Shown one piece after another: positions 25,870-33,874 of a DNA stretch of 64,000 nt. Made by a program: the position numbers and the translations under genes. This stretch comes from Parachlamydiales bacterium (GTDB lineage Bacteria; Chlamydiota; Chlamydiia; Chlamydiales; Rhabdochlamydiaceae). The stretch is taken from assembly GCA_003153295.1 (NCBI GenBank), contig PLXY01000011.1:275820-339819 (forward strand). Reading direction: 5' to 3'. The number at the start of each line of letters is the position of its first letter. Within the stretch, counting starts at the first letter, position 1. The notes under the pieces were generated by a model. The model was not told where the DNA came from, searched no databases, and saw nothing but the letters and a program-made list of their open reading frames with translations.

Positions 25870-26262
25870 TTAATCGGTGAAAGGATCTAAGAAAGGTCCT
25901 AAACAACTTCCGATAAAACCCATCACATATAAAGACCGTTGACCAAAGTACCCGGGAATTACTCCGTACAGATCAAAAAGAGTCAGCCCAACCAAATGTA
26001 AAATTTTTTGTCTGGGAAAATGAGTTAAAAGGGGCATATAAGCAGCGACAGGGAAGCTGACAGCAATACCGCTTGCGATAGCGATTGCTTTCATTAGAAT
26101 AGAATCCGATGAAAGCTTTCTGTCATCAATTTTTAATAGCTTGCAGCCTAATTTATTCACACCCCATGCCGTGGCTCCTCCAACGACTAAAGGAGTTGTG
26201 GCAATCCAGCTATTACGGAGGCTATCTGTGAAATCAGATTTTGAAACTCGCAGGATAGACAT
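25870..26262 (-). CDS. Small membrane protein, paralogue
   Basis: A 130-residue protein with three hydrophobic segments ('WIATTPLVVGGATAWGV', 'IAIASGIAVSFPVAAYMPLL', 'YVMGFIGSCLGPFLD'). Its end 'GYFGQRSLYVMG' matches the neighbour at 25210 and its start 'MSILRVSKSDF' matches the neighbour at 26312, so it links the three as one family. An AGAGGAA ribosome site precedes the ATG. Function unknown. Confidence 0.6.
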   Translation of the reverse strand: MSILRVSKSDFTDSLRNSWIATTPLVVGGATAWGVNKLGCKLLKIDDRKLSSDSILMKAIAIASGIAVSFPVAAYMPLLTHFPRQKILHLVGLTLFDLYGVIPGYFGQRSLYVMGFIGSCLGPFLDPFTD

Positions 26263-26311
26263 TAATAATTCCTCTTAGCTTGATTTAGAAGCTGTTCCTA
26301 ATTCTAAGAGA

Positions 26312-26785
26312 TCAAGCCGGTGGTCTGTCTGGTAATACAGTAGTCCCTACAATCGCTCCCCATGCTCCGACCGAAATAAGAGAATATCGAGTGCATAGGC
26401 TTACTGCTGCTGTGAAAATAGCAAAGAAAGTACAAATAGGTGTTTCAAGATGTAAACTACCATCGGCGAATAAACCGACAATAACCTCAACAGCTCCTAC
26501 TTTGAGAACTTTATGTAAGGCGGGTTCCCCGATAATGGCAAAACGGGAGTTAGATAATTTTGAGTTAATGAATACAGCCGCTCCAATTCCTGCTGCAGCA
26601 CTGGTCCATTGAATAGCTTTAACCACATTGGCTGAAGTATTAATTTTGAATATTGCACAGGTAGACTGCGCCACACGTTTGACAATCCAAGATAAAGCTG
26701 CAGATGCACTAAAAACGGCTCCAGCAACGGCTAAATTCGAGCCGGCTTTTTGAAAATCAGAACCTGAAACACCCCAAATTGACAT
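26312..26785 (-). CDS. Small membrane protein, paralogue
   Basis: A 157-residue alanine- and glycine-rich protein with several hydrophobic segments ('LAVAGAVFSASAALSWIV', 'WTSAAAGIGAAVFI', 'FFAIFTAAVSLCTRYSLISV'). The start 'MSIWGVSGSDF' resembles that of the gene at 25870. The ribosome site AGGAG lies inside one arm of a 10-base inverted repeat upstream, so translation may be conditional. Function unknown. Confidence 0.6.
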   Translation of the reverse strand: MSIWGVSGSDFQKAGSNLAVAGAVFSASAALSWIVKRVAQSTCAIFKINTSANVVKAIQWTSAAAGIGAAVFINSKLSNSRFAIIGEPALHKVLKVGAVEVIVGLFADGSLHLETPICTFFAIFTAAVSLCTRYSLISVGAWGAIVGTTVLPDRPPA

Positions 26786-26787
26786 AA

Positions 26788-26822
26788 ATTCTCCTAATTT
26801 TGGGTTCTGATTTTAGGAGAAT
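26788..26822 (-). promoter_or_regulatory. Hairpin that encloses the ribosome site of the 26312-26785 gene
   Basis: ATTCTCCTAA (26788-26797) and TTAGGAGAAT (26813-26822) form a perfect 10-base inverted repeat with a 15-base loop. On the minus strand the 3' arm contains AGGAG, the ribosome site of the gene starting at 26785. It also lies eight bases after the stop of the pGP6-D-like gene. It could mask the ribosome site or act as a weak terminator; there is no T-run on the minus strand. Confidence 0.45.
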
Positions 26823-26830
26823 GGGGTTTT

Positions 26831-27568
26831 TTATGAAATAGTTATACGTTGAATAAGCGTGGTTAAAAGTTTTTGAATTTCTTCTTTTTGAGTATCGGCG
26901 GGTCGAAACCTTTTTTGGCTGAAGAGTTCTTCCAGTTTTTTTAGAGCGATAAGGGCCTGATCGCCCAGGTCTTCTTTTCTACCATCCCGTTCTTCAAGAG
27001 GGAAGGTTTTGCGGATGAGGGTGAGGACTTCGTTTTTAGTCTCGCCGTTATAATTTTTTAGAATTTCTTCTTTTTGCTCGAAAGGGGCATCACGGCTGGC
27101 GAGCGTGTAGATCGCTTGGCGGGGCATTTCATCGAGCTTGGGATGGAGTTTAGGCGAAAGCTGAAGATAAAATTCATAGTACTGTAAAAAATTGTAGGGT
27201 GTTTGACGGTTACCGTAGATGTTGATAAGCCAGGCGGAAAAAGCGCCATCCCGATATTTTTTTAAAATTTCTTGGGCTTTTTTGATCCGTTCTCCATGGA
27301 GAATAGCGGCTTGATTGTTGATGGCTTTAATTTCAGAGGTCAAGCTGGAAAGTTGTTTGAGATCATCGTCGATGGTATAAGCAGATTCACTTTTGTAGTC
27401 GTTTAAGAGAGCTTCCAGATCTTCTTTTTCTTGAGGAGTCAATGGACTGACTTTGAAAACTCCTGCAAAGCTCGAGAGGTTACCTTTAGAGGAGATCTCC
27501 GCCAGCTCTGTCATTTTAGAAAATTTTTGCTTGAGGCGATTGAAAAGAAGGTCGTTTACTTTCGACAT
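26831..27568 (-). CDS. pGP6-D-like protein (chromosomal copy)
   Basis: A 245-residue protein of the pGP6-D family, known from the chlamydial plasmid and from a chromosomal homologue beside ParA and thrS. It is helical and charged ('KEDLEALLNDYKSESAYTID', 'QEILKKYRDGAFSAWLINIY') with the family stretch 'GNRQTPYNFLQYYEFY' near residue 125. It overlaps the upstream ParA gene by 13 bases. The plasmid protein has been linked to plasmid maintenance; the chromosomal role is not established. Family call rests on recall and on the conserved gene order. Confidence 0.85.
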   Translation of the reverse strand: MSKVNDLLFNRLKQKFSKMTELAEISSKGNLSSFAGVFKVSPLTPQEKEDLEALLNDYKSESAYTIDDDLKQLSSLTSEIKAINNQAAILHGERIKKAQEILKKYRDGAFSAWLINIYGNRQTPYNFLQYYEFYLQLSPKLHPKLDEMPRQAIYTLASRDAPFEQKEEILKNYNGETKNEVLTLIRKTFPLEERDGRKEDLGDQALIALKKLEELFSQKRFRPADTQKEEIQKLLTTLIQRITIS

Positions 27569-28344
27569 GCTTTTGTCCCTTTTGTACGAAGACGTTTAAG
27601 GAATTCTTTTGCTAGTGAAGTATAATCTTCTGCAGCGCGAGAAGCGGGAGCGGTATCAAAAATAGGTTTCCCGAAGATCGAAGCCTCCGAGACGGAAATA
27701 TCGCGACGAACTTTGCATTTTAAAATTTTGCCCGGGAAAGTCTCTTCAATCACATTGAGGAATGCAGTGTTGCTTTTACCGCGAGGATTCCAGAAAGAAA
27801 GGATGACGCCTAGGACAGTGAGGGCATGTCTTTCTGAAATGCTGTCCATAAATTGGGAGAGTCGCTGGAGTCCTTTTACGCTGTAAAATTCGGGTGTTGC
27901 TGCGACAAGGGCATATTCTGAAGCAATGAGGGCAGATTCCGTCAGCCAGCAAAGAGACGGCGGTGTGTCGATCAAAATCGTGTCATAATTTTTAATAAGA
28001 GGTTTTAAAAGCTCGCGGAGCCTTTCATGAGAGTATCGGTCGGCTGCAAGAGCTTCTGTGACTTCAACGCGTTCTAACCACGTATCGGCAGGAATGAGAG
28101 ATAAACGGGGGTGGGAAGTGGGCAAGATGACTTCACCGATCTTTTTTTTGCCCTGAAACACGGAGGCCAAACTGTCGTGGGCATCTGGATCGTAACCAAG
28201 GCCCGTGGTGAGATTGGCCTGGGCATCAAAATCGATCAATAGCACTTTCTGCTGATGAAATTTTGCAAGAGCAGCTCCTAAATTCAAGGAGGTGGAGGTT
28301 TTAGCCGTTCCACCTTTGAAGCTACTGACTGTGATTGTTGGCAT
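27556..28344 (-). CDS. ParA/MinD-family ATPase
   Basis: A 262-residue ParA-type ATPase. The deviant Walker A motif reads 'FKGGTAKTSTSLNLG' at about residues 8-22, with alanine where most ParA proteins have glycine. Walker B-like 'YDTILIDTPPSLCWL' is near residue 115 and 'VLLIDFDAQANLTTGLG' near 34. The ATG at 28344 is chosen because a CGGAG site lies at good distance; six more codons are open upstream. It overlaps thrS by 23 bases and the pGP6-D-like gene by 13. Chlamydial relatives also sit in a thrS-parA-pgp6 run, probably in chromosome or plasmid-type partitioning. Confidence 0.9.
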   Translation of the reverse strand: MPTITVSSFKGGTAKTSTSLNLGAALAKFHQQKVLLIDFDAQANLTTGLGYDPDAHDSLASVFQGKKKIGEVILPTSHPRLSLIPADTWLERVEVTEALAADRYSHERLRELLKPLIKNYDTILIDTPPSLCWLTESALIASEYALVAATPEFYSVKGLQRLSQFMDSISERHALTVLGVILSFWNPRGKSNTAFLNVIEETFPGKILKCKVRRDISVSEASIFGKPIFDTAPASRAAEDYTSLAKEFLKRLRTKGTKACRK

Positions 28345-30250
28345 GCGCGAACTCCGATTCAAGAGATTTATTTTCCATCTCTTTATGAAGGGCTTTCAAG
28401 AAAGGCTCGAGACTCATTTCTCCATGAACAACATTATCGCGTGTACGCAAGCTGATTGTTTTATTCTCCATCTCTTTGTCACCCACGGTGAGCATATAGT
28501 TGATCTGGAGCAGCTGTGCATTCCTAATTTTTTTGTTCACCGATTCATTCGAGTCATCGACATCGCAGATAAATCCTGCTTTCTTTATTTCCTTCATCAG
28601 ATGATGGGCGTACTCGCTATGACGGTCTGCCACGGTGATCACTCGAACTGGGAGCGGACTGATCCATAAAGGAAATCTGCCGACAAAGTGTTCAATCAAT
28701 ATGCCGAAAAATCTCTCGATCGATCCGAAAACAGCACGGTGCAGCATGACAGGACGCTTTAGCATTCCGTCCTTATCCATATATTCGAGCCCGAATTTTT
28801 CTGGAAGCGCCATATCGAGTTGGACAGTTCCGCACTGCCACGATCTGCCTAAGGCGTCTTGGATATGAATATCGATCTTAGGCCCATAGAAAGCGCCGTC
28901 GCCTTCATTAATGCGGAATGGCTGACCCCATTCTTCTAATGCATCTTTGAGACCTGCTGTAGAGACTTCCCAATACTCATCCGATCCGATACTATCTTTT
29001 GGACGTGTAGAGAGTTCCATCCGATAAGAAAGTCCAAAGGTGTCGTAAACTTCCTCGGTAAACCCTAAAATACCTAAAATTTCAGATTTGATGTCGGACG
29101 GTTGCATGAAGATGTGAGCGTCGTCTTGGTGGAAGCCGCGAACGCGCATGAGTCCTGACAAGGCACCAGACGCTTCAAATCGATGGACATGTCCGATTTC
29201 AGCAATGCGTAGCGGCAGCTCGCGATAACTATGGCTATGCGTTTTGTAAAAGAGCATGCAGCCGGGGCAGCTCATGGGTTTAAGAGCAAATCCCCGCTTT
29301 TCAACTTCTAGCCAGTACATATTGTCTCGGTAATGATCCCAATGCCCCGATATTTTCCATAGATCTTGACTACAGAGCAGTGGGGTCTTGATCTCGATGT
29401 AATCTGATTTTTTAAGCATATAGCGTAAGAAATCAACTAGGCGGTTCCAGATGATCATGCCCTTTGGATGGATAAAGGGAATGCCCGGAGCTTCTTCTTT
29501 TAGAGAAAAGAGATCCAGTTTAGGACCTAAAATTTTATGGTCCCTTTTTTTGGCTTCTTCAAGAAAATGAAGATAATCCTTTAATAATTTTCGATCGGGA
29601 AAAGAGGTTGCGTAAACGCGGGTGATCATTTCACGGTTTGGATCGCCTTTCCAATAAGCGCCAGAAGTTTTTAAAACTTTAAAAGCTTTGATTTTACCCA
29701 GATTATTCAAATGCGGGCCTCGGCAGAGATCAAAAAACTCTCCTTGTTCGTAGCCGGTGATCGGACCTTCTTCAAAACCTTCGATCAGCTCGACCTTATA
29801 AGGATTGGACTTGAAACGAGCGATCGCTTCTTGTTTATCTTTAAACAGATGACGTTTGACGTGGTAATTTTCATCAATGATTTTACGAACTTCTTCTTCG
29901 ATTTTTGGAAAATCTTCTTCTGTAATAGTGACATTTGCAAAATCGTAGTAAAAACCATTTTCGAGCGGAGGACCCACGGTCGGCTTTGCTTGGGGGAAAA
30001 GGCGTAAAATCGCCTGCGCTAGCACATGGGCCGAGGTATGCCAGAAGATTTCTTTCCCTTTGGGTTCATCAAAAGAGATAAATTTAATTTTATCCCCATC
30101 CTTCACTGAATGTTGAAGGTCATAGAGAGAGCCGTTAATCTCCACAGCCAAGGCCTCATGCGGGCCTCTTAAGTTCAGCTTATCAGCGAGTTCTTTTGCA
30201 GAGCAGCTATCCGCAAGCTCCATCGATTGATCATTGACTTGTATTTTCAT
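28322..30250 (-). CDS. thrS: Threonyl-tRNA synthetase
   Basis: The 642-residue class II synthetase charges tRNA-Thr. In order: a TGS domain (residues 1-60, 'GPHEALAVEINGSLYDLQ'), the editing domain with 'HTSAHVLAQAILRLFP' near 73 and 'DLCRGPHLNNLG' near 175, then the catalytic core with zinc ligand cysteine in 'MSCPGCMLFY' near 325 and motif 2 'MRVRGFHQDDAHIFMQP'. Motif 3 is 'RAVFGSIERFFGILIEHF', followed by the anticodon-binding domain. Length is normal. It diverges from the 30286 gene and leads the thrS-parA-pgp6 run. Confidence 0.97.
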   Translation of the reverse strand: MKIQVNDQSMELADSCSAKELADKLNLRGPHEALAVEINGSLYDLQHSVKDGDKIKFISFDEPKGKEIFWHTSAHVLAQAILRLFPQAKPTVGPPLENGFYYDFANVTITEEDFPKIEEEVRKIIDENYHVKRHLFKDKQEAIARFKSNPYKVELIEGFEEGPITGYEQGEFFDLCRGPHLNNLGKIKAFKVLKTSGAYWKGDPNREMITRVYATSFPDRKLLKDYLHFLEEAKKRDHKILGPKLDLFSLKEEAPGIPFIHPKGMIIWNRLVDFLRYMLKKSDYIEIKTPLLCSQDLWKISGHWDHYRDNMYWLEVEKRGFALKPMSCPGCMLFYKTHSHSYRELPLRIAEIGHVHRFEASGALSGLMRVRGFHQDDAHIFMQPSDIKSEILGILGFTEEVYDTFGLSYRMELSTRPKDSIGSDEYWEVSTAGLKDALEEWGQPFRINEGDGAFYGPKIDIHIQDALGRSWQCGTVQLDMALPEKFGLEYMDKDGMLKRPVMLHRAVFGSIERFFGILIEHFVGRFPLWISPLPVRVITVADRHSEYAHHLMKEIKKAGFICDVDDSNESVNKKIRNAQLLQINYMLTVGDKEMENKTISLRTRDNVVHGEMSLEPFLKALHKEMENKSLESEFAHANNHSQ

Positions 30251-30285
30251 ATATTTACGTGTTAAATAGAGATCATTCTAATCCA

Positions 30286-32712
30286 ATGGCAGAAAAAACC
30301 GAAGAAATTCCGTTTGAACACGCGTGGTTGACCACTCTCTCCGAGGCAATGGATCGATCAGGAATTCAAGATTCTTATTGTTTTCGGGCAGTCTCGTTAG
30401 CTCGAGGATTGTCTGAAATTCTGGTCGATGAAAAGGGACAGCTCCATTCTTTTTCCAGGAGCCTTCCCCATTTCTATTACCCGTTTGGAACATCGGACGG
30501 AACGATCTGGCAGCACCAATCAAATTTTTTGAAAAAATGGAATGCCGATCGAGAATTTATAAAAAAATTTCGTAAGTTTTCACTACCCCTCTGTCACCGA
30601 AAAGCTGAAGAGATGGTCCGCGCTTCTCTTTTACTCTCTCCTGAAGTGCCTCTGACGGATATGCATGTCCGCAGGGCCATTGTTTCGGCATGTCTAACGC
30701 CGCTGCGTCAAAGCGTAGGATCTTGTTTTGCAACAGCGCCTGCCATTTTAGTCCAAAGTCATCATCTCGATCTTTTTGTTGACGATCTTTATGAACTTCT
30801 CACAACAGGAAGGATCCGGAGAGTTGTTGAAGGAATTCAATACACTGTTCCCTTAAGTTTGACCTTTGGATTAGGAGATTTAAGAAAAACGATCGATCCT
30901 TTATTGGAATTTTGGGCATCGCCTGGATTGATTGCCGCTTTAGAGGCTTCTCAATTAATTCCTCCTCAGGCGTCTTTCGAACAAAAAGTAAAGCGGGCGC
31001 GGGATGCTTTGGTCCCATTTTATCGTCCTTCGATGACAGTGGAGCAGCTGATAAAAAAAGTCTGTGATCCTTCCAAGCTAGAAGGAGGGGTCATTTCCTT
31101 CAAAAGCATGGCCGATCATGCACTGCTCAAGGCATGGGAGTTTACACTCGCCTCTTTTTGCAATGTTAAAATGGAATTTTCTGGATGGAATTTAAACTGG
31201 AGTGTGGGACTCGATCCCCATGAGAAGGGCGGCATTGGTGCAGCTCTTTATGAAGCTTTGGAAGTCAAGCTTCAAGAGGCCCATGAAAAAATGGAGGAAT
31301 ACTATCAGGCGGCATCTGAAGCTTTTGCACAGCTGCAGACAGCCGAGCGTTTGATGAATCAAGCTTCGACGGAAGCTGAAATCCGCCGTCTGCGCGCGGA
31401 GGCAAATGCCAGACTGCATCATTTGAGAGTCTGTGAAGAGCTCAGAGATGAATTTCAACTTAAAGCAAAAGCGTATGCTCAATTTTTTGCTTTTCTGACG
31501 CGTCAATATATCGTGAAATTTCAAGAATATTTTCAAGAGATCTATGATGCTGAGATGCCCGAGATATTCGCAGGTCCCTATGAAGACCGGATGGCAGGAT
31601 TTCGGCTTGTTTTTAAACATGGACGGAGCGACAGCTCTCTTTGGACATTGATTTATGACTCCTCGCAGTTTATTAAAGCCTTAGTCGAATTTTTTACTTT
31701 AATTGAACCTCAGCTGGCCTACAATTGTGAAACAGCTGTGGAGAAAAAAATTGTCGAAGAGATGACGACGATTGTCCTTCAGCATATCCAATCCGAACTG
31801 TTTATCAATGCGGTGATGGCAAAAGCTAAAGCTGCTAACCGTTTCCCCTGGGCTTATCTCTCAGGCGGAACATTAAGCCAAATTATTCCCCTCTATTTCC
31901 GGACTTCTTCTCCTTTAACCCAAGAAATCCGCGAAGTTCAAGATGAGCTGGATCTCTTTGTTTTTCTGCTAGAAACTCTCAAGGGACTTCCTTCGAAGAT
32001 CACTCAGAGATTTTTAGAAGACTCCACTCAGGGGCTTTTGGTGGAATCGCCGACGCACGTTTTTTCACTGCTGCCGGGACTGCCGTTCTTTAAAGAAGGA
32101 TGGGTCGACACAGGTTTTACGTACACATGGATCAGGGATCAATTCTTGCTTCCCGGAAAAGAATTTTACAGCTCCATGAAACTCTCTCCTGCAGAGCAGA
32201 GGGAACTGATGAGGCGTCTATCGATCGAGGGAAAGACAGTTTCTTCTGCAACGATTGAAATATTTTGTTCTCAGTGTTCTCAAATTCCCAAAAAAGATCT
32301 TGCAGCCTTTCTTTATCGGACACTCCCTCTTGTTCCTGCGGATCAGTGTAAAGCTGTTTTACAAAAATTGTCAGGGATCGATCATCCGGCGCTTCCTTCT
32401 CCCTTGCCAGACTTTCTTTCTTCCTATGAGATTCAACTCATTGCAAAAGCTCAAATCAAGACCGATGTCGATCGGCATGCCAAGATTGCTACGCGCGCGC
32501 AGCAGCTGGGGCTTGCTCCCAGGGCTTGCATTTTTGCCGATACGAATTGGCCTCAAGGTTATTTTGCCTTTGTCATCCATCCGATTACACTAGCTTTAGA
32601 GGTATGGAAGTCCGATAAAACAGGGACTCTGGCAACGCCGCTCCCGATGGTCAAAACCTGGCTGGGCAAAGGAAAGGAGTTCTCTTGGCATGTGTATACA
32701 AATAAGATTTGA
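30286..32712 (+). CDS. Large protein with papain-like Q-x-x-x-GSCFA motif
   Basis: An 808-residue protein (817 from a GTG at 30259) without a family that I can name. 'LRQSVGSCFATAPAI' at about residues 140-154 resembles the papain 'Q-x-x-C-G-S-C-W-A' active site, giving a possible catalytic cysteine and oxyanion glutamine. Near the end 'FADTNWPQGYF' could supply the Asn-Trp pair and a histidine about 23 residues before it the third residue. A coiled-coil stretch lies at about 340-395. No signal peptide. No ribosome site supports either start strongly. It diverges from thrS. Protease function is speculative. Confidence 0.6.
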   Translation: MAEKTEEIPFEHAWLTTLSEAMDRSGIQDSYCFRAVSLARGLSEILVDEKGQLHSFSRSLPHFYYPFGTSDGTIWQHQSNFLKKWNADREFIKKFRKFSLPLCHRKAEEMVRASLLLSPEVPLTDMHVRRAIVSACLTPLRQSVGSCFATAPAILVQSHHLDLFVDDLYELLTTGRIRRVVEGIQYTVPLSLTFGLGDLRKTIDPLLEFWASPGLIAALEASQLIPPQASFEQKVKRARDALVPFYRPSMTVEQLIKKVCDPSKLEGGVISFKSMADHALLKAWEFTLASFCNVKMEFSGWNLNWSVGLDPHEKGGIGAALYEALEVKLQEAHEKMEEYYQAASEAFAQLQTAERLMNQASTEAEIRRLRAEANARLHHLRVCEELRDEFQLKAKAYAQFFAFLTRQYIVKFQEYFQEIYDAEMPEIFAGPYEDRMAGFRLVFKHGRSDSSLWTLIYDSSQFIKALVEFFTLIEPQLAYNCETAVEKKIVEEMTTIVLQHIQSELFINAVMAKAKAANRFPWAYLSGGTLSQIIPLYFRTSSPLTQEIREVQDELDLFVFLLETLKGLPSKITQRFLEDSTQGLLVESPTHVFSLLPGLPFFKEGWVDTGFTYTWIRDQFLLPGKEFYSSMKLSPAEQRELMRRLSIEGKTVSSATIEIFCSQCSQIPKKDLAAFLYRTLPLVPADQCKAVLQKLSGIDHPALPSPLPDFLSSYEIQLIAKAQIKTDVDRHAKIATRAQQLGLAPRACIFADTNWPQGYFAFVIHPITLALEVWKSDKTGTLATPLPMVKTWLGKGKEFSWHVYTNKI

Positions 32713-32755
32713 ATTTTGAAGGCTCGGCTTTTAAGATAGCTGCTTGAGGTCACGT

Positions 32756-33529
32756 ATGAGAATTTATTTTCTAGGAATATTTGTAGCAGTCCAATCAATA
32801 GTTGCAGCGCTATACATGGGTAATCCTGCAGAGCCTGAAATTATTGATACGGGATTTTTTATTCCGCAGGACAGCTGCATGGGGCTGAAAATCGGTTATC
32901 AGGGAGACTGGGTCTTTGACAGACTGCTCCGTTCTTTTGCAGGATCTGAAGGAAAAATAGATCAATTTGAAACGAAGATGGATCAAGGCGTTCTTGTTTT
33001 GAACTATATCGACCGTTTTGAGCTTTACGGAACTTTAGGATCAATGAGAAATCATTTCTGGTACCGTCCGAAAATTGATAAAATGCGACGGGAATTTGAA
33101 ACAAATAATCATTGGACAGCGGGAGCAGGCGCCAAATTATTATTGGCCCAGTGGGGAAATACCGGACTTGGACTCGACGGCAAGCTCCAATATGGCAAGC
33201 CCGGCATCCAATGGATCACAGTCAATGGTGTTTCTCATTCCTCAGGCGCTAATGTGGCATATCTCGAATGGCAAGGCTCTGTTGCCGTTTATCATACGCT
33301 CGGGCTTTTTACCCCTTATCTCGGCGCTAAATACTCCAATGTCCATGTGCATGTGAATGGACTTTCAAAAACCGTCTATCCACATAGTCATTTTGAAATG
33401 ACCAACAGGTGCCGTTTTGGAATGGCGCTGGGGTGTACTTTATCTCAGGGGAAAAAGATTGATGTGAATATAGAGGTTCAGTTGATTGATGAACAAGCGT
33501 TGACATTTGGCGGGAATATCAAATTCTAA
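32756..33529 (+). CDS. MOMP-like outer-membrane protein
   Basis: A 257-residue exported beta-barrel protein. After a signal peptide ('IYFLGIFVAVQSIVAA') the mature part begins 'LYMGNPAEPEIIDTGFF', close to the conserved amino end of chlamydial major outer-membrane proteins. Alternating strands follow ('RFELYGTLGSMRNHFWY', 'YHTLGLFTPYLGAKYS') and the last residue is phenylalanine, as expected for BAM insertion. It is shorter than classical MOMP (about 390 residues). The ATG at 32756 has GAGGT upstream; a TTG at 32744 is rejected. Environmental chlamydiae carry expanded MOMP-like families. Confidence 0.8.
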   Translation: MRIYFLGIFVAVQSIVAALYMGNPAEPEIIDTGFFIPQDSCMGLKIGYQGDWVFDRLLRSFAGSEGKIDQFETKMDQGVLVLNYIDRFELYGTLGSMRNHFWYRPKIDKMRREFETNNHWTAGAGAKLLLAQWGNTGLGLDGKLQYGKPGIQWITVNGVSHSSGANVAYLEWQGSVAVYHTLGLFTPYLGAKYSNVHVHVNGLSKTVYPHSHFEMTNRCRFGMALGCTLSQGKKIDVNIEVQLIDEQALTFGGNIKF

Positions 33530-33531
33530 GT

Positions 33532-33569
33532 AAAAAAAAGGCGAGATCGCGAATCTATCGCTTCTCGCC
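33532..33569 (-). terminator. Terminator of the lysine-rich mini-gene
   Basis: On the minus strand GGCGAGA ... TCTCGCC (33563-33569 with 33540-33546) forms a stem with further inner pairing, followed by eight T. It is a textbook intrinsic terminator 27 bases after the mini-gene stop, oriented only for the minus strand. Confidence 0.85.
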
Positions 33570-33595
33570 CTAAAATACCAAAAACCAACTAGAAT

Positions 33596-33655
33596 CTATT
33601 TCTTGCGTTTCGCAGCAGATTTCTTAGTTTTTTTCTTTGCTTTTTTCTTCGCCAT
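33596..33655 (-). CDS. 19-residue lysine-rich, histone-tail-like mini-protein
   Basis: The frame encodes MAKKKAKKKTKKSAAKRKK, with 12 of 19 residues lysine or arginine. It has a perfect Shine-Dalgarno sequence GGAGG five bases before the ATG and its own strong terminator downstream, so it is very likely expressed even though it is far below usual gene-calling limits. The composition resembles the basic tails of chlamydial Hc1/Hc2 histone-like proteins that compact DNA in elementary bodies. It could instead bind RNA or be a ribosome-associated peptide. No other gene shares its transcript. Confidence 0.75.
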   Translation of the reverse strand: MAKKKAKKKTKKSAAKRKK

Positions 33656-33810
33656 TCTTTCCTCCAATGTTAAAAAGAATATTCCTATCTTCTGAATAAC
33701 GTTGCCACGATTTTTTAACAAGAGACTTGAGATATTTTTTTAATTACGTCTCATTTTATGTTCAAAAAAACTTAAAGTTAGAGAATTTTCTCTTCAAAAA
33801 ATGTGATTCT

Positions 33811-33840
33811 TTGCAAAAAAACGGATGGCAGCTTTATACT
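33811..33840 (+). promoter_or_regulatory. Promoter of the porin-like gene
   Basis: TTGCAA (33811-33816) and TATACT (33835-33840) are separated by 18 bases and lie 34 bases before the ATG at 33875, an acceptable sigma-66-type promoter. Confidence 0.6.
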
Positions 33841-33874
33841 GGGCTCCCTCATAATCTAGAAGTAGGGGTCCTAT

